This document shows, one piece after another, positions 1-6,556 of a stretch of 18,729 bases of DNA. The stretch's first letter is position 1; each line of letters begins with the position of its first letter. This DNA is from Clostridia bacterium (lineage in GTDB: Bacteria; Bacillota; Clostridia; UMGS1883), in assembly GCA_017468215.1 (NCBI GenBank), contig JAFUJG010000270.1, positions 1 to 18,729 on the forward strand. Direction: 5' to 3'. The notes beneath the pieces are model-generated. The model was given only the letters and a program-made list of their open reading frames with translations. It made no database searches and was not told the origin of the DNA. Both the position numbers and the translations under genes were made by a program.

Positions 1-3000
1 AAGAACCACGCCCGAGCGTGTAAGCGACATGGTTTCGACCTGGCCTGCGGTGTTGTAACTGCGTGCAATAGTGTCTGTGCCTGTGGTTTCGGTAATGTTG
101 CGGGCAAGGTTGTCATAGGTGTAGGTAGTTGCAACGCCGTTACGGCTTGCCTCGGTTACGAGGTTAAAAGCGTTATAGCTGTAGGCTATAACATCACCCT
201 GTGCAGTTGATGTTATAAGATTGCCACGGATGTCGTAAGTGTTTGTTGTTGTAATGCCTTTGGGGTCTGTTACCGTAAGGGTATTGCCTGCAAGGTCATA
301 GGTATAGGTTGTTGTGCCGTTAAAGGTTGTTTCGCTTGCAAGATAGCCCAGGCTGTTATATACATAGCCCACAACGTTGTAGGTTGTATTAGAAGGTAAC
401 AGCTCCGAAATGTCAGCTGTGGAACTTTCCAAGCCGGAGGCGGTTTTTACAATACGGCTGCCCTCGTACTGATTTACGGAATATGTAGAACCGTTAAAGG
501 CAGTAACAGGGCGGTTGAGGCTGTCGTATGTATAGGTGTAGGTGATATTGCCTGCAGCTGCAGAAGCAACCTGACTTGTTATGTTTGAGTTTGAATCATA
601 ATAATAGCTTGTAAGGCTTGTTACATTGTCATCAACAGGTGCGGAGGCAGTAAGCACACGCCCGATAGAATCGTAGGTATAGGTTTGTGTGTTGCCCATG
701 TAGTCTGTTGAAGTAAGCTGTCTGCCGAGGGTATCGTAAGTATTTGTAATGTAATTGCCTTCGGCATTATACGCCTTAATCACTTGGTTATTATAATTAT
801 ACTCAAATTTTTGCGAATAGTCAACATCGTAGTCTGCGTAAGCAGCTTCGTCCTTAAATTCGAGCACGTTGCCCAGGGTATCGTAAATATAGGTGGAAAC
901 ATATTCGCTGCTGCCGTCGGTTGTGACTTGCTTTACAAGCCTGCCCTGACGGTCAAGATATTGCTTAACTGTGGGCGGTGTAATGCCGTCCTTGGGGGAG
1001 GATTCGACCGTAACAGATGTAAATTTACGGCTTGTGCCGCCGTTTGTTACATCGTGAGGCTCAATTGCACTTGTGGTCGAGCCTATTCTGTCGGCAAAGT
1101 TGTAGGTATAGCTTTCGCAGGAAAGCTCGGTGCCTTCTTCGTCATAGGTTGCAATGTCGGCAACGTTGTCAAATGCACCGTAGGTATAGTGTGTTTCTAC
1201 CCATTTATTGGGAGTGTTTTGCTCGTTATAGCCTGTGTAGGTTACAGATAATATGGGGCGGCAAAGAGCATCGTATTCATATTCCAAAACAGGAACCCAA
1301 ACCGGACTTTGCACTGTGCCCACATTTTTATAAACTGACAAAATATTGCCAAAGCCGTTGTAAAGAGCCTTTTCCATAACGCCGTTTTCATCTGTAACAA
1401 TTACGGTACGGTCAGATGTGCTGTACGCATATGTACGGAAGGTCAAATCGGGGTTTGTTTGCTTAATTATCCTGCCAAGACGGTCGTATTCAAAATATGT
1501 TCTGTTGCCGTTTCCGTCTTGTGTCCATAACAATCTGCCAAGATAGTCAATCTTAGAGGATGTGGTAATATTGTCGACAGGATTTCCGTCAGCATCTTTA
1601 AGATTGCTTGTTACAGAGGTTGTTGTAATGCTGCCGTCGGTGCCGTAGACATAGCTATAGCTTGTCACCTGATTAATTCCATCGGGGTCGACTACACAGC
1701 TTGCAGGAGTGCCGTCGGGGTTGTAGGTGTATTCGACTGTATACTTTTCTGTATACGAATCGCCGCCGTCGGTTGACTGAGAAACAGTAGCAGAGCCGAT
1801 GGTTCTGCCTGTATAGAAGTTGTCGCCTTCGGGCGAGAGGGTATAGGCAGTTTTTATGAGCACATCCTCGCTTTGGTTGTAGGTTTCTGTTGCGATAAAG
1901 TTACTGTCGTCATGATAGGTTATGGTTTTTTCGTAATCATCATAGGCGATACCGCTTGGGCGGAAGTTTGTATATGGAGTGGAAATCTCTCTTGCGACGC
2001 CCGAAGTGGTTCCGTTTTTAAATTGTTGTGTAAGAAGCTTAACCTTGCGTCTGCCTCGTGAGGTTGTGTACTCATATGTTTCAGTCAAGGTTACGTTATC
2101 CGAAACAGAGGTTTTTGTCTGAAGGTATGAAGCACCTGAAAATGTTTCGGATAAGCTGTCTGCGGAGCGTGTTTTCACAGTTTTGTATGACGAACTGGAT
2201 GCTGAGGGTTTTGTGGTATAATCATACGTTATTGCATTAAACGGCAAATCGTTGTCAAAGTCACATCTTGCAACAACAAAATAATCTTTCTTTGAACAAC
2301 CTGCAGATGTCTTTGCTTTTTCGTATGTGTAGCTTGTTGACAAATTGTTAGGATGTGTAATGTTAGTAATAACGTTGCACACACAATATTCATAGCGGTA
2401 GGCTATATTTGACAGGGAATAAAGTGCGTGCCACTTTTTATAAGTGTATACGGTTCTGTTTTCGGTATTGTTATCCTCAAATCTTACAATTGTGCTTGTA
2501 TATGTATCGTCCGATATCAGGTAATTATTGGGGTCCAGGGTGTTGTCGTTTTCAGCGGAGTATAATATCTTGGTATAGAGAACAGGTTCGGCATCACCTT
2601 CGCCGTCATAATCCACATACACATAGACATCGTTATTTACGTATTCAACAGATATTATTCGGCCCAATGTATCGACGATTTTTGAAAGGCGTTTGTTTTC
2701 AAAGGTGTATTTAATTATGTTGCCGAAACGGTCTTCGATAGCAACAAGGTTGCCAAGCTTGGCAAAATACATAATTCTGCCTTGAGTGTCACGTATTTTG
2801 CAGTGATAAGTTATGCCTCGCACGGAATCAACAGTATCACCTTGGGGGTCATCGTACCAACAGGTGTATTTTACGGTGCTGAGTGCATCCATTGATTTGT
2901 AGGTTATGTCACCGTCTTCTTTTTCGTATGTAAACCAAAGCTGTCGGTATTCTCCGTCGGCATCAATAAAGGCTGTATACAAATCATAGTATTCAACACC

Positions 3001-3702
3001 ACTTATGGTTTCGGTTTTTGTTGGGCGTATATTGGATAAAACTCTGGGAAGGTTCCATGTCCATATGCTGCCAACCTCGGGGGCTTTTGCATTGATATCG
3101 GTGGTTGTAAGCTTGGTGCTTGCCGAAATATAAAGTTCGAACGGTGCCATATCAAGATTTCGGGTGAAAACAATATCGTCATATGAGGTTTTAAAGCTAC
3201 TGTATTTGTAATATTCGTCGCCGTTGTCGTCTTCGGAAGGGTTTGGCAATTCTTTGGCTGTAAACGATATAGGGGCTGTGTTTAACAGCTCATACTCGTC
3301 TTCAAATACTACGAGAATATTTTTTGTGCTACCGCTGTCGTTTACGTATGTGTAATAAAATGCTGTTGGATTTGCGGCAGTGTCATAGGAGGTAGTATCA
3401 TATGAGAAGGATTTTCCAATCTCTTGACTATTGTAGGAAATACTGAGGTTTACATCTAAGCCGTTTTTACCCGGCAGACTGATGATATTTTCAGAGAGAG
3501 AAAGAGAACCGGTAAAAGTGTCTATGTATTCTGATGATTCACGAGAGGACGGAGGGTTGAAATCGGTAGAATAATTGTTTTCGAGTATTTCCTGCACCGT
3601 GGCAGAGCTGAGAACCTCGGATGTAGATACAGCTAACGCAGGGATTGAGCAAAAAATTGTAACTACAAGGGTTGTAATAAGTGAGTAAAATATCTTTTTC
3701 AT
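1..3702 (-). CDS. RHS/YD-repeat secreted protein, C-terminus beyond the window (partial)
   Basis: The minus frame is open from the ATG at 3702 to base 1, giving the first 1,234 codons; the stop lies outside. An N-terminal signal peptide is clear: MKK, a hydrophobic core to about residue 22, then an ALA-type cleavage site. Residues about 300-345 carry RHS-type motifs (DRFGN, DTLGR). From about residue 715 onward YD repeats are dense, for example YDRLGRIIKQTNPD near 737, YDTLGRQLTS near 987, YDLAGNTLTV near 1134 and YDNLARNITE near 1194. Such repeats build the beta-shell of WapA/RHS/teneurin-type proteins, which often release a variable C-terminal toxin or act as adhesins. That end is not visible here, so toxin status is inference. 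The start is set by GAGGTGA, which lies inside the end of the upstream gene. The start codon shares one base with that gene's stop (TAATG), implying translational coupling. No frameshift or internal stop was found. Confidence 0.93.
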   Translation of the reverse strand, partial: MKKIFYSLITTLVVTIFCSIPALAVSTSEVLSSATVQEILENNYSTDFNPPSSRESSEYIDTFTGSLSLSENIISLPGKNGLDVNLSISYNSQEIGKSFSYDTTSYDTAANPTAFYYTYVNDSGSTKNILVVFEDEYELLNTAPISFTAKELPNPSEDDNGDEYYKYSSFKTSYDDIVFTRNLDMAPFELYISASTKLTTTDINAKAPEVGSIWTWNLPRVLSNIRPTKTETISGVEYYDLYTAFIDADGEYRQLWFTYEKEDGDITYKSMDALSTVKYTCWYDDPQGDTVDSVRGITYHCKIRDTQGRIMYFAKLGNLVAIEDRFGNIIKYTFENKRLSKIVDTLGRIISVEYVNNDVYVYVDYDGEGDAEPVLYTKILYSAENDNTLDPNNYLISDDTYTSTIVRFEDNNTENRTVYTYKKWHALYSLSNIAYRYEYCVCNVITNITHPNNLSTSYTYEKAKTSAGCSKKDYFVVARCDFDNDLPFNAITYDYTTKPSASSSSYKTVKTRSADSLSETFSGASYLQTKTSVSDNVTLTETYEYTTSRGRRKVKLLTQQFKNGTTSGVAREISTPYTNFRPSGIAYDDYEKTITYHDDSNFIATETYNQSEDVLIKTAYTLSPEGDNFYTGRTIGSATVSQSTDGGDSYTEKYTVEYTYNPDGTPASCVVDPDGINQVTSYSYVYGTDGSITTTSVTSNLKDADGNPVDNITTSSKIDYLGRLLWTQDGNGNRTYFEYDRLGRIIKQTNPDLTFRTYAYSTSDRTVIVTDENGVMEKALYNGFGNILSVYKNVGTVQSPVWVPVLEYEYDALCRPILSVTYTGYNEQNTPNKWVETHYTYGAFDNVADIATYDEEGTELSCESYTYNFADRIGSTTSAIEPHDVTNGGTSRKFTSVTVESSPKDGITPPTVKQYLDRQGRLVKQVTTDGSSEYVSTYIYDTLGNVLEFKDEAAYADYDVDYSQKFEYNYNNQVIKAYNAEGNYITNTYDTLGRQLTSTDYMGNTQTYTYDSIGRVLTASAPVDDNVTSLTSYYYDSNSNITSQVASAAAGNITYTYTYDSLNRPVTAFNGSTYSVNQYEGSRIVKTASGLESSTADISELLPSNTTYNVVGYVYNSLGYLASETTFNGTTTYTYDLAGNTLTVTDPKGITTTNTYDIRGNLITSTAQGDVIAYSYNAFNLVTEASRNGVATTYTYDNLARNITETTGTDTIARSYNTAGQVETMSLTRSGVVL

Positions 3703-4661
3703 TATTTGCTCACCTCATCTTTCGCAATGGAATCAATAGTTGCATCACTGCAGGAAGGGTCGTTGAGCATGTTAACAATTTCAACCTCAGAGAAGCCTTG
3801 ATTCATAAGAGCAACCAGTTTTGAACTTGAAATTCCCTTTTCTTTAGCATTAAGTGCAATTTTTTCAAAGTTTTCACTTTGCTTTCCACGCCAATAGCCT
3901 TTGCTTTTAAGAATTGTATTAACCTCTTTTGTCTTGGATGAAAAATATTCATCACTGTTTTCGTTTGAAAGTACGGTATTAATCGGTTGGTTGGTAACAG
4001 ATGAGATGTTAAGTGCACGAGTGAGTGTTGTGCTGTCGGCATTTTTATATGACGAGCTTATTTTTTCATCCGATATGGTTTCAACAATCTTTTCCCAGGA
4101 TGTGCCGGAAATGCGTTCTGTGAGGATTTTCTGTATAGTCAGAACCCCTCTGCGGCTTAAAAGGTTGGCTTGCTGTATGTCTTCAATGGTAAGACCGGAT
4201 TCGAGATAGAATATTACATCGTCTTCCGTGAGAACACCGCATTTATTATTGGTTATAGCATTAAATGCGGTTTCGAATACTATGTCACGGTTTACAATGG
4301 GCTCACCGTTATAGACCATGTCGTAAATTTGTTTTACTATGGATATAGGCTCATTGGTAGTAAGATAGAACTGGTATATATCCATTGTGGTCTGAGGGTC
4401 GCATCCGGAGATAATCATATCTTCCACAAAGGAAAAGGATTCATTTGTGGTGCAGTATTTCCCCATGAAAACTGCTGTTTTGTGAAACAAATCAAATTTC
4501 TCATCTGTACTGTAGCCCATAAAAGAAGCCAGTTTGTCATACGAAGGAACAAAAGCGGTTTCAATAGTAGTGCCGGTCTCTTGCGTAAGACCTGCAGCCA
4601 TTGCTGCAGAGGCGACGGCTAAGACGAGCACAGATGTGATTAGTACAAGTTTCTTTTTCAT
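3702..4661 (-). CDS. Exported helical protein of unknown function, coupled to the RHS gene
   Basis: This 319-aa protein begins with a textbook signal peptide: MKKK, a hydrophobic stretch to about residue 19, then AMA-AG, giving cleavage near residue 23. AAAGGAGC lies about 8 bases before the ATG. The mature part reads as helical and polar, without a second membrane segment. Several stretches share a loose pattern of Gly-[ILT]-[ST] followed by an amphipathic helix (about 156-168, 185-196, 276-288, 289-301), hinting at short helical repeats; this is an impression, not an alignment. Its four cysteines are C70, C87, C141 and C304. I do not recognise the family. It is the first gene of a two-gene unit with the RHS protein and both products are exported. 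It may therefore assist secretion, folding, anchoring or delivery of the RHS protein. A classical cytoplasmic immunity role is unlikely given the signal peptide. Confidence 0.85.
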   Translation of the reverse strand: MKKKLVLITSVLVLAVASAAMAAGLTQETGTTIETAFVPSYDKLASFMGYSTDEKFDLFHKTAVFMGKYCTTNESFSFVEDMIISGCDPQTTMDIYQFYLTTNEPISIVKQIYDMVYNGEPIVNRDIVFETAFNAITNNKCGVLTEDDVIFYLESGLTIEDIQQANLLSRRGVLTIQKILTERISGTSWEKIVETISDEKISSSYKNADSTTLTRALNISSVTNQPINTVLSNENSDEYFSSKTKEVNTILKSKGYWRGKQSENFEKIALNAKEKGISSSKLVALMNQGFSEVEIVNMLNDPSCSDATIDSIAKDEVSK

Positions 4662-4716
4662 TTGAAAAGCTCCTTTAAAATAAAATTTTTTAGGGAAACA
4701 ACTTCCCGCTGAATTC

Positions 4717-4725
4717 AGTATAGCA
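4717..4725 (-). promoter_or_regulatory. Extended -10 element for the 319-aa/RHS unit
   Basis: On the minus strand the bases read TGC-TATACT, a good extended -10 of a sigma-A promoter, about 55 bases before the start at 4661. No convincing -35 is seen at 16-18 bases, which fits an extended -10 promoter. A small GGGAA/TTCCC hairpin (4693-4707) lies in the predicted leader. This is inference from the sequence alone. Confidence 0.45.
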
Positions 4726-4807
4726 TAAACAAAAGTGTCATCTAGTGTTAAAAACTATGTTAAAGCATTTTTTTGAATGATGGCGAGATTTGACAAATTT
4801 GAGCGGC

Positions 4808-4837
4808 ACAAAGCCTCCGCTTTTGCGGAGGCTTTGT
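4808..4837 (-). terminator. GCCTCCGC hairpin after the RHH gene (copy 1)
   Basis: This perfect 13-bp stem (ACAAAGCCTCCGC paired with GCGGAGGCTTTGT) has a TTTT loop on the plus strand and starts directly at the stop codon of the small minus-strand gene. The following U-tract on that strand is short (TTT, then GTG), so termination may be weak. The same stem recurs at 5384-5413 and 15522-15547. Confidence 0.65.
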
Positions 4838-5008
4838 TTAGTTGTTTTCTTTGAAGAAATCTTCAAGAATGCTGATAACAATATTGTTAAAGCTGGTGTC
4901 GTGCTTTTTGGCAAGATTTTCAATTTTCTGGGCAAGCTCATCCTTTATATATAACGTTTTGTAGCCTGCTTGTACTTTTTGTTTTGTGGGCTTGGGCGTA
5001 AAAGCCAT
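4838..5008 (-). CDS. Small ribbon-helix-helix-like protein (56 aa)
   Basis: The short frame starts at the ATG at 5008, with GAGGTGAG 6 bases upstream, and encodes 56 residues. After a basic N-terminus (MAFTPKPTKQK), residues about 16-21 (YKTLYI) look like a beta strand. Two helices follow: about 22-35 (KDELAQKIENLAKK) and about 39-54 (SFNNIVISILEDFF). This strand-helix-helix order with a Ser/Asn-rich turn (DTSFNNIV) is the layout of Arc/MetJ-type ribbon-helix-helix DNA-binding proteins, which bind palindromes as dimers. The gene is divergent from an 82-aa gene, and a 24-bp palindrome lies between the two starts, as expected for an autoregulator. It could be a free regulator or an antitoxin-like protein; no toxin is recognisable. 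The fold assignment rests on pattern only. Confidence 0.7.
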   Translation of the reverse strand: MAFTPKPTKQKVQAGYKTLYIKDELAQKIENLAKKHDTSFNNIVISILEDFFKENN

Positions 5009-5024
5009 TATACTCACCTCGTAT

Positions 5025-5053
5025 ATACTATTTCTATAAACATTCTAAGTTAA
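5025..5053 (-). promoter_or_regulatory. Possible promoter of the RHH-like gene
   Basis: On the minus strand TTAACT (5053-5048) and TAGTAT (5030-5025) are 17 bases apart, just upstream of the RHH-like gene. The -10 is a poor match. Two TTCTA half-sites (5032-5036, 5043-5047) lie in or beside it, so the RHH-like product could act here. Confidence 0.3.
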
Positions 5054-5067
5054 AACATAATTTGAAA

Positions 5068-5091
5068 ATACATTAGAAAATTCTATTGTAT
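5068..5091. promoter_or_regulatory. 24-bp palindrome, candidate operator between the divergent small genes
   Basis: ATACATTAGAA and TTCTATTGTAT are inverted repeats with one mismatch in 11 positions, separated by AA. The site lies between the divergent starts at 5008 and 5134. A weak plus-strand promoter (TTGAAA at 5062-5067, TATTGT at 5084-5089) overlaps it. Further TTCTA/TAGAA copies occur at 5032, 5043 and 5100. A role as the binding site of the RHH-like protein is inference. Confidence 0.5.
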
Positions 5092-5133
5092 TTTTTGAAT
5101 AGAAATGATATTGTAAAGGTGGAGGTGAGAATT

Positions 5134-5382
5134 ATGCAGGATATAAAACATGAGTTACTTTTATGTCTTTTATCGGAGGATGATAAAATAGGCTTGCCCG
5201 GAGCAAGAGACGAGGTTTTAGCATTGTGCTTGGAGATACTGCGTGATTTAAAGAAAATTGTAAGAAGTGGTTATTACAATGACAGAGAAGCAATGGAAGA
5301 AATCGTAAAATTGCTATGTGCATATGGCATTGATTGCGGCTCAAGAAGCAGAAGCCCAAGCGTATTTATACATAAGGAATAG
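5134..5382 (+). CDS. Unknown 82-aa protein divergent from the RHH-like gene
   Basis: The start at 5134 is chosen because GGAGGTGA (5121-5128) precedes it at 5 bases; an upstream in-frame ATG at 5086 has no such site. The product is mostly helical: residues about 2-13, 22-45 and 49-65 look like amphipathic helices, followed by a Ser/Arg-rich tail. Cysteines are C11, C32, C62 and C68. It has no signal peptide or membrane segment. I do not recognise the family. It shares the control region of the RHH-like gene and is followed at once by a strong bidirectional terminator. Its placement suggests it is controlled by, or partners, the RHH-like protein. A toxin-antitoxin role is only one possibility and no catalytic motif supports it. 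Confidence 0.65.
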   Translation: MQDIKHELLLCLLSEDDKIGLPGARDEVLALCLEILRDLKKIVRSGYYNDREAMEEIVKLLCAYGIDCGSRSRSPSVFIHKE

Positions 5383-5383
5383 C

Positions 5384-5413
5384 AAAAAGCCTCCGCAAAA
5401 GCGGAGGCTTTTT
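5384..5413. terminator. Bidirectional GCCTCCGC hairpin terminator (copy 2)
   Basis: AAAAAGCCTCCGC pairs perfectly with GCGGAGGCTTTTT around an AAAA loop. A T-run follows on the plus strand and TTTTT follows on the minus strand. It sits between the convergent 82-aa gene (ends 5382) and the C_GCAxxG_C_C gene (ends 5414), so it can terminate both. Confidence 0.88.
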
Positions 5414-5866
5414 TTAGTTGTTTTCTTTTAAATATTTATCTAAAATATCTGCTGCGATAGAGCACAACTCACCGCAGGGGCGTTTTTTGTAGTATTCCTC
5501 GGTGCGTTCTTCGGGCACAAAGGTGCCTTCGGGCTCCTTTAAGCCTAAAAGCTCGGCACAGATAATTGTGCCACGGTTTAACTTTTTGAACTCGTCACAA
5601 AGATACTGCACGCCTTTGTAGTTTTCCATTTTTTCGTCGTGGGTGGGAGTGGTGCCTATGCCTTTTATAAGACCATATGCCATAACCATGCCACTCACTG
5701 CACCGCAGGTAAGGCGCATGCGTCCCATGCCGCCGCCAAAGGGGAGGGAAAGCTTTAAAAGCGTAGCCTCGTCCAAGCCGATTTCGTCAGCAAAGGAAAG
5801 AAGAACTGCCTGTGCACAGTTCATGCCTGTTGAAAAGTTAGCGCTTGCAATTTCGCCTTTTGTCAT
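5414..5866 (-). CDS. C_GCAxxG_C_C family redox-type protein
   Basis: This 150-aa protein fits the C_GCAxxG_C_C family. It has an N-terminal NCAQAVLLSF (C17), a glycine-rich GGGMGRM followed by TCGAVSG (C54, the C-G-A-x-x-G core), then C90, C103, C131 and C135 (RPCGELC). The conserved cysteines suggest a redox or metal-binding role. The family is common in anaerobes and its biochemical reaction is, to my knowledge, not settled. The start at 5866 is set by AAAGGAT and by the family's N-terminal pattern; the longer frame to 5986 runs through the hairpin array and is not coding. The protein is cytoplasmic, with no signal peptide. Its last four codons and stop (KENN-stop) are nucleotide-identical to those of the RHH-like gene, as part of a direct repeat. 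Confidence 0.88.
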   Translation of the reverse strand: MTKGEIASANFSTGMNCAQAVLLSFADEIGLDEATLLKLSLPFGGGMGRMRLTCGAVSGMVMAYGLIKGIGTTPTHDEKMENYKGVQYLCDEFKKLNRGTIICAELLGLKEPEGTFVPEERTEEYYKKRPCGELCSIAADILDKYLKENN

Positions 5867-5889
5867 TTGTAAAACATCCTTTCTATCAT

Positions 5890-6071
5890 AGATGAATTGT
5901 AAGCTGTGCTTGCGTGAATTGACAACTGCGTTGTCATGAATTGCACTGCGTGCATTTCGGAAGAAATTCCGTGTACGGAATTTCAACCATAATGAATTTC
6001 ATTGAAATTCAATTCATGTCGTGAAGCAACAATTCATGGCAAAGCCAATTAACGTGCGAAGCACAATTCAT
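5890..6071. repeat. Composite mini-hairpin array, copy 1
   Basis: No gene fits this stretch. It holds short hairpins separated by GAATTG/CAATTC-type linkers: GACAAC-tgc-GTTGTC, GCAC-tgc-GTGC, a central GAAATTCCGT-gt-ACGGAATTTC, TGAATTTCA/TGAAATTCA, GGC-aaa-GCC and GTGC-gaa-GCAC. Left of centre the linkers read ATGAATT or GAATT; right of centre they read AATTCAT, so the whole array is roughly a large inverted repeat. The same architecture recurs at 10969-11125. It lies just upstream of the C_GCAxxG_C_C gene. Confidence 0.8.
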
Positions 6072-6078
6072 TTTTTTT

Positions 6079-6094
6079 GTGCATACGTGCACAA
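6079..6094. repeat. Short perfect hairpin near the end of the dispanin-like gene
   Basis: Around 6079-6094 TTGTGCA and TGCACAA flank a TACG loop next to a run of eight T on the plus strand. On the minus strand the run reads as A and follows the hairpin, so this is not a standard terminator for the upstream minus gene. It may be one more unit of the neighbouring hairpin array. Confidence 0.45.
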
Positions 6095-6105
6095 TAGTGT
6101 ACATA

Positions 6106-6393
6106 TCATATTAAGGACAAGTGTGATATAACCTGCAGGGCAATTGACGTTAAAACAAGAATAAAACAAATCACCCATGCGGAATTTGCCAGGCGGCGTG
6201 ATTTGTTTTTGCAGTTTAATGCCTCGGTGTGATTATGTGAGGAATAGAGCTTTTTTGCTTTATATGAAAACACTATTGCGGGTACCGAAAGAAAAAACAA
6301 GGGAAGGAGCACAATAAGTGTAAAAATTGCAAAACCCATACCGGAGTGTGCACATCTCAGGTCAGCCCCGTCCGTTGACGGAAAATTTTCCAT
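6106..6393 (-). CDS. Small dispanin/CD225-like two-helix membrane protein
   Basis: This 95-aa protein has two membrane segments (about 20-44 and 70-92) joined by a basic cytoplasmic loop, FSYKAKKLYSSHNHTEALNCKNKSRRLAN. The LP-x(6)-PAIVFS end of helix 1 and the loop's pattern of a spaced Ala/Lys helix, then a Ser/Asn-x-Ala-rich helix leading into helix 2, resemble bacterial CD225/dispanin-family proteins. The function of the bacterial members is unknown. The ATG at 6393 is preferred because GAGGTG ends 6 bases upstream; a GTG at 6402 would overlap that site. It has no signal peptide. The gene is divergent from the glycogen operon. The family assignment is moderate; it may simply be an unrelated two-helix membrane protein. 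Confidence 0.7.
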   Translation of the reverse strand: MENFPSTDGADLRCAHSGMGFAIFTLIVLLPLFFLSVPAIVFSYKAKKLYSSHNHTEALNCKNKSRRLANSAWVICFILVLTSIALQVISHLSLI

Positions 6394-6494
6394 ATTTATC
6401 ACCTCTTTGGATATTATATATCAAAATGCGGCATTTGGGAATAGAAAAAAACAAAAAATTTTCTAACTTTTAACGCATAACTAACAAAAATCGA

Positions 6495-6523
6495 TTGACT
6501 AAAAGCGAAATTTTTGGTAAAAT
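6495..6523 (+). promoter_or_regulatory. Sigma-A promoter of the glgBCDAP operon
   Basis: TTGACT (6495-6500) and TAAAAT (6518-6523) are separated by exactly 17 bases, about 34 bases before the glgB ATG. The predicted leader is short and shows no obvious riboswitch. The promoter in front of glgP has the same two hexamers and spacing. Confidence 0.8.
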
Positions 6524-6556
6524 GTACATAATGTAATTTGGAAAGTGGTGAAAAAT

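Noticed and set aside
784..2714. Plus-strand open frames of 60-155 aa across the left third
   Set aside because: They lie antisense to the continuous RHS frame, lack ribosome binding sites and have low-complexity shadow translations.
4738..4941. 67-aa minus frame downstream of the RHH-like gene
   Set aside because: It overlaps the RHH-like gene in another frame, has no ribosome binding site and runs through the terminator.
4838..5382. Classical toxin-antitoxin pair
   Set aside because: The genes are divergent rather than co-transcribed and the 82-aa protein shows no known toxin motif; kept only as a hypothesis.
5867..5986. N-terminal extension of the C_GCAxxG_C_C gene
   Set aside because: The extension is a translation of the hairpin array; the ribosome binding site and family N-terminus fit the start at 5866.
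6413..6418. TATAAT on minus as -10 of the dispanin-like gene
   Set aside because: The start of transcription would fall within the ribosome binding site, leaving it non-functional.
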